A stretch of 31,923 nucleotides of DNA from a virus. Numbering within the stretch: position 1 is the first letter of the stretch; the number at the start of each line of letters is the position of its first letter. The position numbers and the translations under genes were made by a program. Shown here in pieces: positions 15,086-22,879 of this stretch. Under the pieces are notes generated by a model. That model was not told the DNA's origin, ran no database searches, and worked only from the letters and a program-made list of their open reading frames with translations. The stretch is from positions 1 through 31,923 of the IMG/VR virus record IMGVR_UViG_3300034061_002094. One strand, written 5' to 3'.

Positions 15086-16267
15086 TCAACGCATTATATA
15101 TGATACTAAATTCTTATCCAACATCATCACTTTAAACTTATTTGGATTGTTGTTATAGATTGACTTGATCATGTTATAACAAATATCTTGTGTAAAGATT
15201 TTCTCATTTACAATCTTAGAAATCCTATCAATAATACTTTTCTCTACATGATTTGATTTAGCAAACAAATCCAAATAGTTAATAATACGAGTTGATAGTG
15301 TTGAGGCAATATCTGCTCGATACTTAGTATCTTTACCAACTAGAGATTTTAATGTATTAGTAACATATTTTTCATCTTGATCAAATACATTTTGTGGTGT
15401 GATCATTTTATCTAGCTTATTATTAATAAACATTGTAAACAAACTACTAAACTCTGATCCAACACTACCTTCTCCAATCATTTGAATTAGCGGTAATGAA
15501 CTTTCAAAACTTTTAATTGAGGAAATACTATTAAAAAACATTGACACACTCCTACTATTAACATCTTTTGTAACTAGTTCAGGATGCATAAGTAAAAAGT
15601 TAATACAACGACCATCAATTTCACTTTCTTCAGCCCATTTGGCCCAACAATCAATGTCAAACTTTAATTGTACTGAAATAAAACGTGTTTTTTGCGCGTT
15701 ATCAATACTATTAACTAAATAGTCACCATTATCAGGATTAGCAGTTAATATAATATGCCAATCTTTAGGTAATGTCCAACTAATATATTGTTGACGGTCA
15801 ATCAATTCCATTACAGCTTGAATAAATCTAACATCAGCGCGATTCCAGTCATCTAATAATAAAATACCACCTTTTTCTTTATTAGCAATCCATTCAGGTG
15901 GACAATAACTCATACGATTATTACCAGTCGATTTATAGCCTTGTTTATGATATTCATCAAATGCGTGTTCGTCAATCCAAATTTTTTCTTTTTTAAGTTC
16001 TACTTCAAACTGACGAATTGGAAAACCAACCAAGTCACCAATTTCTTCAATTTGGGCTAAATTTAACTTAACAAAATGTAAGTTCTCTTCTTTAGCTAAC
16101 TGAATAATTTGTGATGTTTTACCAATACCCGATTCACCAATAACCTCAATACTAACAGGTGATTTACCTTGTTCTTGTAGGAATCGGTTATTCTCAATAA
16201 TATGTTTAAGAAATGTTTTTAATTCATTTGGATTAACATAAACCAAATCTTTGGATTTTTTAGCCAT
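15086..16267 (-). CDS. MoxR-type AAA+ ATPase
   Basis: A 393-residue protein with Walker A GESGIGKTS (44-52), Walker B GILLLDDWNRAD (134-145), sensor 1 LTANPDNGDY (174-183) and a candidate arginine finger in AQKTRF (R195). The ordering and the DDWNRAD-type motif are typical of MoxR/dynein-like AAA+ proteins that remodel targets together with VWA-domain partners. The C-terminal 190 residues are helical, as in the family. The metallopeptidase-VWA gene two genes downstream is its likely partner. Expression is expected from the promoter at 16284-16315, twin of that of the next gene. Confidence 0.9.
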   Translation of the reverse strand: MAKKSKDLVYVNPNELKTFLKHIIENNRFLQEQGKSPVSIEVIGESGIGKTSQIIQLAKEENLHFVKLNLAQIEEIGDLVGFPIRQFEVELKKEKIWIDEHAFDEYHKQGYKSTGNNRMSYCPPEWIANKEKGGILLLDDWNRADVRFIQAVMELIDRQQYISWTLPKDWHIILTANPDNGDYLVNSIDNAQKTRFISVQLKFDIDCWAKWAEESEIDGRCINFLLMHPELVTKDVNSRSVSMFFNSISSIKSFESSLPLIQMIGEGSVGSEFSSLFTMFINNKLDKMITPQNVFDQDEKYVTNTLKSLVGKDTKYRADIASTLSTRIINYLDLFAKSNHVEKSIIDRISKIVNEKIFTQDICYNMIKSIYNNNPNKFKVMMLDKNLVSYIMR

Positions 16268-16269
16268 AT

Positions 16270-16316
16270 ATTTTTTATTTACTTAAATATAGCTAAGAAA
16301 TCTTAGGTAGCCAAAC
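16270..16316 (-). repeat. 47-nt direct repeat, copy 2 (promoter region)
   Basis: Second copy of the repeat at 14987-15033, with one substitution (minus strand GGCTACC here, GGTTACC there). It occupies nearly all of the gap between the cupin-like gene and the MoxR gene. Near identity suggests recent duplication or gene conversion. Confidence 0.85.
16284..16315 (-). promoter_or_regulatory. TTTG-N20-TATATTTA promoter for the MoxR gene
   Basis: The -35 TTTGGCTACC (TTTG = 16312-16315) and -10 TATATTTA (16284-16291) are separated by 20 nt, 16 nt before the ATG. It is the best-matching member of the promoter class and includes the CTAAG/CTTAG inverted repeat. Confidence 0.75.
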
Positions 16317-16321
16317 TTATT

Positions 16322-16582
16322 TTAGGATTTGTGTATTTTTAGTCGTAAATTGCCTGTTCCTTTAATGGCCCGATGCCACATATGTTTAGGAATGAATATA
16401 GGAACGTTCATAGATGTGGGTAATTGGTTGTCAAGTTGTATTTTCCAATCAGTTTCACCTATAATCTCAATTATGCGGTCTTCATTATCTTGATGCCACA
16501 TAAGTTCAACAGGATCTATATTCTCATTGAACTCACGTATAATATATTTGTCTGTGACTTCTATGTCTGTGTATGGTCTCAC
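16322..16582 (-). CDS. Small cupin-like beta-barrel protein
   Basis: An 86-residue protein. The pattern ELMWHQDNEDRIIEIIGE, then DWKIQLDNQLP, then IFIPKHMWHRAIKGTGNL reads as a compact double-stranded beta-helix with His residues in the first (WHQD) and last (MWHR) motifs, suggesting a metal site. No enzymatic role is evident. The start is a GTG at 16580-16582, 4 nt after the preceding stop. No ATG lies in a usable position, since the first in-frame Met would remove the first 28 residues. It is the last gene of the long run before the MoxR promoter. Confidence 0.65.
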   Translation of the reverse strand: MRPYTDIEVTDKYIIREFNENIDPVELMWHQDNEDRIIEIIGETDWKIQLDNQLPTSMNVPIFIPKHMWHRAIKGTGNLRLKIHKS

Positions 16583-16586
16583 TATC

Positions 16587-16850
16587 TTATCCTATAGGTT
16601 CCCACCAATTAGTACAATATTCATCAGCAGCATATGGTATAGTGTTAGTGCCGGCCCATTCAACATAGTATGTACTGTTACAAACTTGGTTTTCTTTATC
16701 CCACCATTTGCAGTTAGCGCAACATGAACCACCTTTAGGTACTTTTAAACCTGCTTTATGGTTATCAGGCAATTCCATGGGGCCAGGACCGCCATATTCT
16801 TCTTTAAGTTGTTGACTTAGTATGTAGTTTGTTATGTTAAACTGTTTCAT
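16587..16850 (-). CDS. Cys-rich small protein, possible HiPIP-like iron-sulfur protein
   Basis: An 87-residue protein. The start at 16850 (MKQFNITNYILSQQLKEE) is chosen because the frame further upstream lies wholly inside the previous gene and this ATG is 1 nt after that gene's stop. The N-terminal 18 residues are leader-like with L-K-E. The C-terminal half has CCANCKWWDKENQVCNS and DEYCTNWWEP, i.e. five Cys with C-x2-C, a third and a fourth Cys followed by Trp-Trp. That order recalls high-potential iron-sulfur proteins, although a structural zinc site is equally possible. Confidence 0.65.
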   Translation of the reverse strand: MKQFNITNYILSQQLKEEYGGPGPMELPDNHKAGLKVPKGGSCCANCKWWDKENQVCNSTYYVEWAGTNTIPYAADEYCTNWWEPIG

Positions 16851-16851
16851 A

Positions 16852-17535
16852 TTATTTAGTTTTACCCCATTTTTTACCTTTACCTGGTGATTTACATTGA
16901 GATGGTGTAGGGCGGCATGATGGGTATTTAGCACGTTTTTCACCTTTTTTTCTACCACAAGACTTACATTTTGTTTTGCCATTTACTTTACGGCAAGTAT
17001 TACAGTCTACCCATCCACCTTCTTTACCTGATGGGCCTTTACGTTTGAACCACTTATGGAGGGATTCATCTTCTTTTAAATTTTTCCAAATATTACCTTT
17101 ACGACATCTTACTATAGCACCTGATTTGTAAGCTGATGGTTTATCGTACTTGCGATCTGCTATACGTTTACAACGATCTTCTTCTTGTAATACCTCTTTG
17201 ATTAGTTTTTGTAATTTATTTTCTAATAAATCTCCAGCTTCTCTAGCTTCAGAACAAAATCTATTAAATTTAACTAAATCTCTAGTTGATTCAGTTAACC
17301 ATGTTATTGCTTCTTCTAATAATTCTTTTTCATCTTCAATTTCTTTATAAAATAAAGATGTTATATAAGAATCATATGCTTTTTTATAAAAATTAAATAC
17401 AGTTTCATTAGGTTCAATAAATCCAGGAAAATTTAACGCTTCACTTTTTTTAGCTTTTTTTAAATTAGAATTAGCTAAAGTAAGTTCAGTTTGAAAAATA
17501 TCAGCTATGTCTTGAAGGGTTTTATAATCTGACAT
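16852..17535 (-). CDS. Two-part protein: helical N-half, Cys-rich C-half, internal leader-like linker
   Basis: A 227-residue protein. Residues 1-105 are acidic and helical. Residues 108-118 (LQKLIKEVLQEE region) match the leader family and form the junction to a basic, Cys-rich C-half. That C-half runs through SAYKSGAIVRCRKGNIWK, SLHKWFKRKGPSG, GGWVDCNTC, KCKSCGRKKGEK and YPSCRPTPSQC, with eight Cys there, probably zinc binding. Similar WVDC/CGRK/YPxCRPT modules occur in other large phages to my recollection, without a known role. Its start overlaps the next upstream gene by 14 nt. The internal leader suggests fusion of two once-separate genes. Confidence 0.75.
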   Translation of the reverse strand: MSDYKTLQDIADIFQTELTLANSNLKKAKKSEALNFPGFIEPNETVFNFYKKAYDSYITSLFYKEIEDEKELLEEAITWLTESTRDLVKFNRFCSEAREAGDLLENKLQKLIKEVLQEEDRCKRIADRKYDKPSAYKSGAIVRCRKGNIWKNLKEDESLHKWFKRKGPSGKEGGWVDCNTCRKVNGKTKCKSCGRKKGEKRAKYPSCRPTPSQCKSPGKGKKWGKTK

Positions 17536-18001
17536 TGCCTGTTTTTTTATAATGATTTATATATTTGTCTAAATGTTGAGAAAAAGCTTTATTAATTTTA
17601 TTTCCTTTTTTTAATATATCTTTAATATTATCTACTTCTTCCTTTATAAGTTTTTTCTTAACAAACGTAATATTTTCAACTATAATAGGACTGGATATGA
17701 ATTTAGCTCCTCTAACATCAGGTAATTTCTTTATATCACTTAATATTTTTTCAAATGATGATTTATCAAATGGGTTGAATGGAGATGGGTCAATCTTAAT
17801 ATTAAGGTCTATAACATGTCTTCCTTCTTCAGTATTATAGTCTGAGTTAGTTATATCTACAGTAGTGACACCAGGAACTGCTCTTATGTCTGAGATAATT
17901 TCTGGGATCGCGCGGTTTCCAGCGTTCATTACAATTCTACATTCTACTTGGTAGATGTTTGGGTTATATGATTCGTTTAATATGTCGAGGAGTTTGATCA
18001 T
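17522..18001 (-). CDS. Leader-tagged small protein with ferredoxin-like pattern
   Basis: A 159-residue protein starting MIKLLDILNESYNPN. The first 10 residues are identical to those of the leucine-rich-repeat protein, and the DNA encoding them is nearly identical too. After the leader comes a beta-alpha-beta pattern: VECRIVMNAGNRAIPEIISD, RAVPGVTTVDI, then HVIDLNIKIDPSPFNPF and further helix and strand, suggesting a ferredoxin-like or ACT-like fold. There are two similar halves of about 50 residues. The C-terminus is a basic helix with an internal KKLIKEEVDNI. Function is unknown. It starts 2 nt after the stop of its upstream neighbour. Confidence 0.75.
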   Translation of the reverse strand: MIKLLDILNESYNPNIYQVECRIVMNAGNRAIPEIISDIRAVPGVTTVDITNSDYNTEEGRHVIDLNIKIDPSPFNPFDKSSFEKILSDIKKLPDVRGAKFISSPIIVENITFVKKKLIKEEVDNIKDILKKGNKINKAFSQHLDKYINHYKKTGNVRL

Positions 18002-18006
18002 GATTA
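17974..18006 (-). repeat. Start-module repeat, copy 1
   Basis: 33 nt covering TAATC, the ATG and the codons for MIKLLDILNE. Identical at 31 of 33 positions to 25063-25095 at the start of the leucine-rich-repeat gene, although the rest of the two genes is unrelated. A looser third version lies at the start of the kinase gene (29670-29699). Confidence 0.85.
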
Positions 18007-18741
18007 GTCTACGCCAATTATATCAGTAAATGTTTTTATATCTTTAGCATTTATCTGTTTATCTAAACCATCATATCCATCAATTTGACCATCTTCTAAA
18101 ATAGCTAATGCTACTACTTCTAATGCTTTATATCTTTTAGGAAATGCTTCTGCAAGTTGTTCTATTATTTTTGGAGATTTAACTCTAACATAATAAAACG
18201 TTACATTATTTGAGTAATAGTAGTCATTAAAATGGTCAGGGGCTTTATATGTTGTACACCATGCTGAGTCTTTGCCTCCTTCACAATCTCTGAATGCAAA
18301 TTTAGATAACCCTAAATAACGTGATGCTTCATGAGTGTGAGGAGACATAATTAATAAATCATTATTATCTACGATAGTGTCATAATCTTTTTCGAGGTCT
18401 TTAACAGATATACCCTCGCCTGATTTGTTGATTTGGTCTACTTCGTCATGTAATGCTTTAAATGACTTAAATTGGTTAATATCTTTGGTCTTGGCTTTGC
18501 CTTTTTTTAAGAAGGTGTCATATTCTTCAATAGTATTACGTAAGTCATCTATGTCTGGTTTTTCATTTATCCATATTTTAGCCAACCATCCTACATATTT
18601 TGGGTCAGGGGATATTTGGATTAATGTTTTTAAGTCTTCCTCAGATAATTTACTTTGGGAAACATACATTTTTCCTTGTTTTACATTTTCTAAAATGTAA
18701 TGCTTATTTTCTTTGAGTAGTTTGTATTTTTTTAATTGCAT
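18004..18741 (-). CDS. Hypothetical protein with conserved WCTTY/FYY-type domain
   Basis: A 245-residue protein starting MQLKKYKLLKENKHYILEN, leader-like with L-K-E and I-L-E sites. Residues about 20-130 are helical. The C-terminal half has a mixed domain with PHTHEASRYLGL, FRDCEGGKDSAWCTTY, DHFNDYYYSNNVTFYYVRVK and VVALAILEDGQIDGYDGLD. I have the impression of similar WCxxY...YY domains in other phage proteins, sometimes together with leucine-rich repeats, but know no function. Two Cys are close in sequence. An ATATTTATA box lies 16 nt before the start, making it a possible transcript head. Confidence 0.75.
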   Translation of the reverse strand: MQLKKYKLLKENKHYILENVKQGKMYVSQSKLSEEDLKTLIQISPDPKYVGWLAKIWINEKPDIDDLRNTIEEYDTFLKKGKAKTKDINQFKSFKALHDEVDQINKSGEGISVKDLEKDYDTIVDNNDLLIMSPHTHEASRYLGLSKFAFRDCEGGKDSAWCTTYKAPDHFNDYYYSNNVTFYYVRVKSPKIIEQLAEAFPKRYKALEVVALAILEDGQIDGYDGLDKQINAKDIKTFTDIIGVD

Positions 18742-18757
18742 TATATTAAATGTTTAT

Positions 18758-18766
18758 TATAAATAT
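18758..18766 (-). promoter_or_regulatory. ATATTTATA box upstream of the 245-residue gene
   Basis: Exact minus-strand ATATTTATA followed by ATAAAC, 16 nt before the start codon, in a 42-nt gap. Confidence 0.5.
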
Positions 18767-18783
18767 TGTGGGTGTAGCTTCCC

Positions 18784-19461
18784 TTACCAATACCCTGTGT
18801 AAGTGGTTTTGAACCCTAGTAGCTTAGCCATACGGGGCAACCTACAACTCCAGTATGAAGCTTTAGTTCTATCTTTCTTTTGTGGACAATTATGACGTTT
18901 AGAGAAAGCTGATCTGGCTTTTGAATTGTTAAGTTTTGCTCTTAATCCACCACCCGCCATACCAAAGGATACTTTTTTAACTTTTTTAGTTTTAGGGTCA
19001 CGAACATAGACATAGAACTTTTTAGAACCACCACGTTTAGGTTTATTCAGTTGGACTTTCTTACCTTGATATTCTGAGGATTCTGTAATTTCTTCTATAT
19101 CATCTTCAACTCTAGGCATGTCTAATTCTACTAATTTTCCATCGTACATACCATATTCACCTAAATTAGTTTCAGTGATGATTTTTTTATCTTCACCTGA
19201 TAAATGAATAGCATCGCGAGAATATAAGTAACGAGCTTCAGCCCACAAGTCTAAGAATGCGTCTGAACCGTATCTAAACGTGTTTTCTGTTAATGGCTTT
19301 TTATTAGTAATATGGTATGACATATTCTCAGTCATAGTTATTTTCGCGTCTAAACTTTCATTTAACATAGGTGCTTTAGTACATTTACCATGACATCCAC
19401 ACCCACAGTTATGTGTATGTTTAGATAATACTTCTTTGATGAGTTTACGTAGATTATTCAT
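18784..19461 (-). CDS. Leader-tagged protein with His/Cys cluster and basic C-terminal domain
   Basis: A 225-residue protein starting MNNLRKLIKEVLSKHTHN. A compact metal-ligand cluster follows immediately (HTHNCGCGCHGKC, residues 15-27). The middle (about 35-130) is acidic with several Leu/Ile-x-Glu sites (PMLNES, PLTEN, EEITES). The C-terminal domain is basic: KFYVYVRDPKTKKVKKVSFG, then KARSAFSKRHNCPQKKDR and YWSCRLPRMAKLLGF, with two more Cys, plausibly DNA or RNA binding. The chain of L-x-E sites invites proteolytic processing. Function is unknown. It starts 3 nt after the stop of the 399-residue gene. Confidence 0.75.
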   Translation of the reverse strand: MNNLRKLIKEVLSKHTHNCGCGCHGKCTKAPMLNESLDAKITMTENMSYHITNKKPLTENTFRYGSDAFLDLWAEARYLYSRDAIHLSGEDKKIITETNLGEYGMYDGKLVELDMPRVEDDIEEITESSEYQGKKVQLNKPKRGGSKKFYVYVRDPKTKKVKKVSFGMAGGGLRAKLNNSKARSAFSKRHNCPQKKDRTKASYWSCRLPRMAKLLGFKTTYTGYW

Positions 19462-19464
19462 ATT

Positions 19465-20664
19465 TTATTTTTTAACGTAGTCACACATTATATGAGTTGG
19501 GTATAAACCACCTTGTTTATTTCTAATGTTTATCTTAAACTTGTATGTTGGTGATTCAAATGTAATATCTACTCGTTTTCCATTTCCTCCTAAACCACCA
19601 TAATATATAATTGGGGCTGAAACGTCGGAAGCGGTGTTTGTATATTCTGAGTCTATATGCTCAAATTGAGTTGATTTACCACCTGCTTTAACCATATAAT
19701 ATCCTTCACCTATACCTGACTTTACTAGATTTTTTATTTTAGGGATACTATATTTAGTAGAGGCTCCATTTAATTCAGAGAAATCAGCGTCAGGGTAATC
19801 ATTGAATACTTTACAAAATGTTTCATTATCAATACCAAATGTATCTAATAAAGCAGCACCATTTGAATTAGATATTTTACCTGATTTAATTTCATCGGCT
19901 GGTAAAATTTTAGTTATACCTGAGTTGAAAAATGTTAGTGTATTTCCAAACTTGGCTGATAAATAGTATTTTGTTCCTTTTTTATTAATTGTTATGTCAG
20001 TCAAAGTCTCAGCCGCACTACCTTGTGAAAATTCTACTACAGGGCCTCCAGATTTAAAACCAAGGGGACGGGATTGATTTTTACCACCTTCAGGTGTTAC
20101 AGTGAAATTTCCTTTTTTTAATCCTAATTCTTTAGATATTTCTATAATTAGGTCAGGGTATTTAAATTGGTCTTTATTAGATTCTGGAATGCCTTCTTCA
20201 CGTAATAATTCTAGGTCACTTATTAGTTCACCTTCAAATCCTAAACCTTTTGATTTAATACCTCTACCACCACGGGATCCCTCACCCCATTTAATGCTAA
20301 TCCTATTCCATTTAGCTCCATCTGTTGGATCTAATTCAATATCTAATTCATCATTCAAATAATTAATGAACTTGGAGTCACGTTGTAATGAACGAGAAAT
20401 CTTAACAGTATTTGGAGACTTAGGATCTAACACTAAAGGATCACTTAATGTTAAATTAGGGTATGACTTAATAATTCTAAATAATTCTTTAACTTTCTCA
20501 TTAGAAATTTCATCCTCAGTAGTTGGAAATAATGAAAACGCCTCTCCTAACATTTCATCTAATATATTTTCTAACAACAAAATATCCTGCTCATTATTCA
20601 TGTCAGGATATCCTTTAGGAAATTTATATCCAAATTTTGTAAAAAATTTATCAAAAATATTCAT
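19465..20664 (-). CDS. Hypothetical protein with weak PD-(D/E)XK-like signature
   Basis: A 399-residue protein starting MNIFDKFFTKFGYKFPKGY. There is no leader of the common type. A helix with GFEGELISDLELLREEGI is followed by PDLIIEISKELGL and a strand pair, TDITINKKGTKYYLSAKFGN. The spacing Glu (helix), Asp, then S-A-K resembles the E...D...xxK core of PD-(D/E)XK nucleases, but the usual acidic residue before the Lys is Ser here. The C-terminal third is beta-rich with many Gly (YYGGLGGNGKRVDITFE). The family is not recognised, and the nuclease idea is tentative. Confidence 0.75.
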   Translation of the reverse strand: MNIFDKFFTKFGYKFPKGYPDMNNEQDILLLENILDEMLGEAFSLFPTTEDEISNEKVKELFRIIKSYPNLTLSDPLVLDPKSPNTVKISRSLQRDSKFINYLNDELDIELDPTDGAKWNRISIKWGEGSRGGRGIKSKGLGFEGELISDLELLREEGIPESNKDQFKYPDLIIEISKELGLKKGNFTVTPEGGKNQSRPLGFKSGGPVVEFSQGSAAETLTDITINKKGTKYYLSAKFGNTLTFFNSGITKILPADEIKSGKISNSNGAALLDTFGIDNETFCKVFNDYPDADFSELNGASTKYSIPKIKNLVKSGIGEGYYMVKAGGKSTQFEHIDSEYTNTASDVSAPIIYYGGLGGNGKRVDITFESPTYKFKINIRNKQGGLYPTHIMCDYVKK

Positions 20665-20665
20665 A

Positions 20666-21166
20666 TTATGCTGGGGTTTCTTTTGGTGTTTCTTCAGATG
20701 GAGTTTCCTCTTTCGCTGGTTCTTCTTCAGCAGGCATTTCTATTGACTCTCCTTCCTCAGGTGTTTCAGTTGCTTGATTACCATAATATAACATATGAGC
20801 TAGAGCTTGACAAGCAAATTCTTCTTCTCCTATATTAAGTAAATAATATTTTTTACCTTCAATTTGAGCTATCCAGCTTTTGGGTGTGTATATTAAATAA
20901 AATATTTCATCGTTAACTAGTAAAACTCTAAATGTTAGAGGTTTAGGTGCTACCCACTGTATGTCAGTTACAAATGGTTCGTAGTCTAGTGTGAGTAATG
21001 TCTCAATAGCGTCTTTGAGGGATGGGAATTTAAGCAGGATAGGGAACTTTTCTGAGTCTAGAGATACATCACTAGGTTCATCTATGTCAATAGAATTACT
21101 AGAAGCAGGTTTGTATACCTGCTTAACTAGTACTTTTATCTTTTCTTTAAGTTCGTCTTTGGTCAT
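20666..21166 (-). CDS. Hypothetical protein with leader-like start and acidic Pro-rich tail
   Basis: A 166-residue protein starting MTKDELKEKIKVLVKQVYKP, similar in pattern to the LRKLIKEVL leaders. The central 100 residues form alternating strands and helices (LLTLDYEPFVTDIQWVAPKP, TFRVLLVNDEIFYLIYTPKS, AQIEGKKYYLLNIGEEEF). Residues about 140-166 are low-complexity Glu/Pro/Thr (EEEPAKEETPSEETPKETPA), probably disordered. Its start shares 1 nt with the stop of the upstream gene (TAATG). Function is unknown. Confidence 0.75.
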   Translation of the reverse strand: MTKDELKEKIKVLVKQVYKPASSNSIDIDEPSDVSLDSEKFPILLKFPSLKDAIETLLTLDYEPFVTDIQWVAPKPLTFRVLLVNDEIFYLIYTPKSWIAQIEGKKYYLLNIGEEEFACQALAHMLYYGNQATETPEEGESIEMPAEEEPAKEETPSEETPKETPA

Positions 21167-21894
21167 TATCCATTCTTTAATTTATATATAATATTTTCAA
21201 CCATTTTTGAAGTTAAATTTTCTTCTACACCTTTTTCTTGTTGATACACTTTTTCAAATTCAGGAAAACTATTAACTTCTTCTCCATATAATTCAATTGT
21301 ATTATCATCAATATTAATATAAATATCGGATGTTTGGTAACCCATATCTAATATAATAGTACTATAGTTTTTACCAATAGCTGTACCTCCAGTAATTCTT
21401 TTACCTATTCTCTCAGTCCATCCCGCTACTTTATTTACTAAAGAAGAAACACCTTTTCTTTTAGCAAATGATTTAATATTATCAGGAACATAAGCTTCAG
21501 ATATTTCTTCTTCAGCTAATTTTTTAGCTTTAGCAGTAGCAATAGCATACATAGCACCTTTATCTCCTTTAAAAGACTTCTTCATGCCTTTAACAATGTC
21601 TTCTTTTTTACGTTTTTCAGCAGTAGTAAGTTTTTTTTCACTTAGTTTACTATCAACTATATGTTCATATTCAGCCATAGTAAGTATTTTACCACTACTG
21701 CTTAATGAAATTGCTTTTTCAGTTACATCATGTAAGTCCATATCAGTCTTAGCATCTTCTTTAGCGTATTCTAACATACGTAAAAATAAAGGAACATCCA
21801 TTTTAATGGTATCTGTAGGATTTGAACGAGACTCTAAATATAATTTAGAATTTATCTCTTCAATTTTTGATTTATTTAGACTCATTTTAGCCAT
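21166..21894 (-). CDS. Hypothetical protein with DUF-like helical domain and MYAIATAKAKK motif
   Basis: A 242-residue protein. Residues 30-80 (DVPLFLRMLEYAKEDAKTDM, DLHDVTEKAISLS) form a helical domain I associate with small phage proteins of unknown role. Residues 93-128 contain LTTAEKRKKEDIVKGMKKSF followed by GDKGAMYAIATAKAKKLAE, a basic motif also frequent in phage proteins. The C-terminal 90 residues include GKRITGGTAIGKNYSTIILD and strands, possibly a separate alpha/beta domain. It shares 1 nt with both neighbours (TAATG junctions), so it is translationally coupled within the run. Confidence 0.75.
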   Translation of the reverse strand: MAKMSLNKSKIEEINSKLYLESRSNPTDTIKMDVPLFLRMLEYAKEDAKTDMDLHDVTEKAISLSSSGKILTMAEYEHIVDSKLSEKKLTTAEKRKKEDIVKGMKKSFKGDKGAMYAIATAKAKKLAEEEISEAYVPDNIKSFAKRKGVSSLVNKVAGWTERIGKRITGGTAIGKNYSTIILDMGYQTSDIYINIDDNTIELYGEEVNSFPEFEKVYQQEKGVEENLTSKMVENIIYKLKNG

Positions 21895-22859
21895 TATATT
21901 TCATTAATAAGTACTTCTATATAATCTATAACATCTTCTTTATCAAATCCATCATTCATCCATTCAGTTGTTAATATTCTTAATTTAGTTTTAAGTATAT
22001 TTAAATCTTGTATATCAGCTAATCCTTCCATTCTATCTATAGCATCAGAGCTTATCATTTCATTTAATTCTGGTTTCTCAGCCACATGTTGACGAGTGAA
22101 GAATGTGATTGTATTACCAACTTGTTTAAGTAGTTTTTCATCCCCTAATTGTTCAGCAGCATCTTGTAATTGATCTAATAAATCTTGAATATTGTCTATT
22201 TCAGCATCTTCACCACCTGTTTCAGGCATTTCAGTATCAATATCAATATCTTCTACATCAATGTCTTCTTCATCTTCTTCATCTTTTTTTTTAGCTTCAC
22301 CTAATTCAGTTTTATTATAAACTAATTGGTTAGCCATTTGATCTTCCATACCTACTTGACGTAAAATATGTTCCATAGTTTCTCCATCTACATCCATATT
22401 TTGTAACATTTGGATCACTTCTTCAACACGTGGATCATTTATATATTCATTAACAAAATCGTAATCTTCTGCTTCAACAGCCGCACCATCAATTTCAGCT
22501 AAAACCATTTCACGTATTTTATCACGTAATTTAGATTTAGTCATTTTTTCTTTTTCAATTTTTTCACCAGCTTTTTTTCCCTTCTCATATTCATAAGCAC
22601 CCATACCTTCTTTTATGTTAGCTTCTTTTTTATACTTATCGTATAGTTTTTTTCCTTCTTCTCCTAAAGTACTAACTAGTTGTTTAATTTCATCTTCTTC
22701 TCTCTTGCCTCTATCATAACTACGATCGTCATCTGACATTCTGAAATACCAGTCATGACTTTTGAGCATTTTTTCTAGTTTATTTAAGTCACTATCCGTA
22801 TCAGTGTTTTCAATGATAAAGCCAGCTAATTTTTGCATACGTTTAAATTCGTTATTCAT
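21894..22859 (-). CDS. Acidic helical protein with two leader-type segments
   Basis: A 321-residue strongly acidic protein. It starts MNNEFKRMQKLAGFIIEN, a leader variant with I-I-E. A second leader-type segment lies at 106-120 (MTKSKLRDKIREMVL), followed by an acidic helical domain (YDFVNEYINDPRVEEVIQML). A low-complexity Asp/Glu run is at about 190-225 (DEEDEEDIDVEDIDIDTEMP), with more helices to the end. The composition suits a prohead core or scaffold protein or a packaged internal protein. The second segment looks like the start of a once-separate gene. An ATATTTATA box precedes it. Confidence 0.8.
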   Translation of the reverse strand: MNNEFKRMQKLAGFIIENTDTDSDLNKLEKMLKSHDWYFRMSDDDRSYDRGKREEDEIKQLVSTLGEEGKKLYDKYKKEANIKEGMGAYEYEKGKKAGEKIEKEKMTKSKLRDKIREMVLAEIDGAAVEAEDYDFVNEYINDPRVEEVIQMLQNMDVDGETMEHILRQVGMEDQMANQLVYNKTELGEAKKKDEEDEEDIDVEDIDIDTEMPETGGEDAEIDNIQDLLDQLQDAAEQLGDEKLLKQVGNTITFFTRQHVAEKPELNEMISSDAIDRMEGLADIQDLNILKTKLRILTTEWMNDGFDKEDVIDYIEVLINEI

Positions 22860-22879
22860 AGTTAAGTTTTATTTTTTAT

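Noticed and set aside
16587-16982. Longer 131-codon version of the Cys-rich protein
   Set aside because: The extra 44 codons lie wholly inside the preceding gene in another frame and are low complexity; the ATG at 16850 is 1 nt after that gene's stop.
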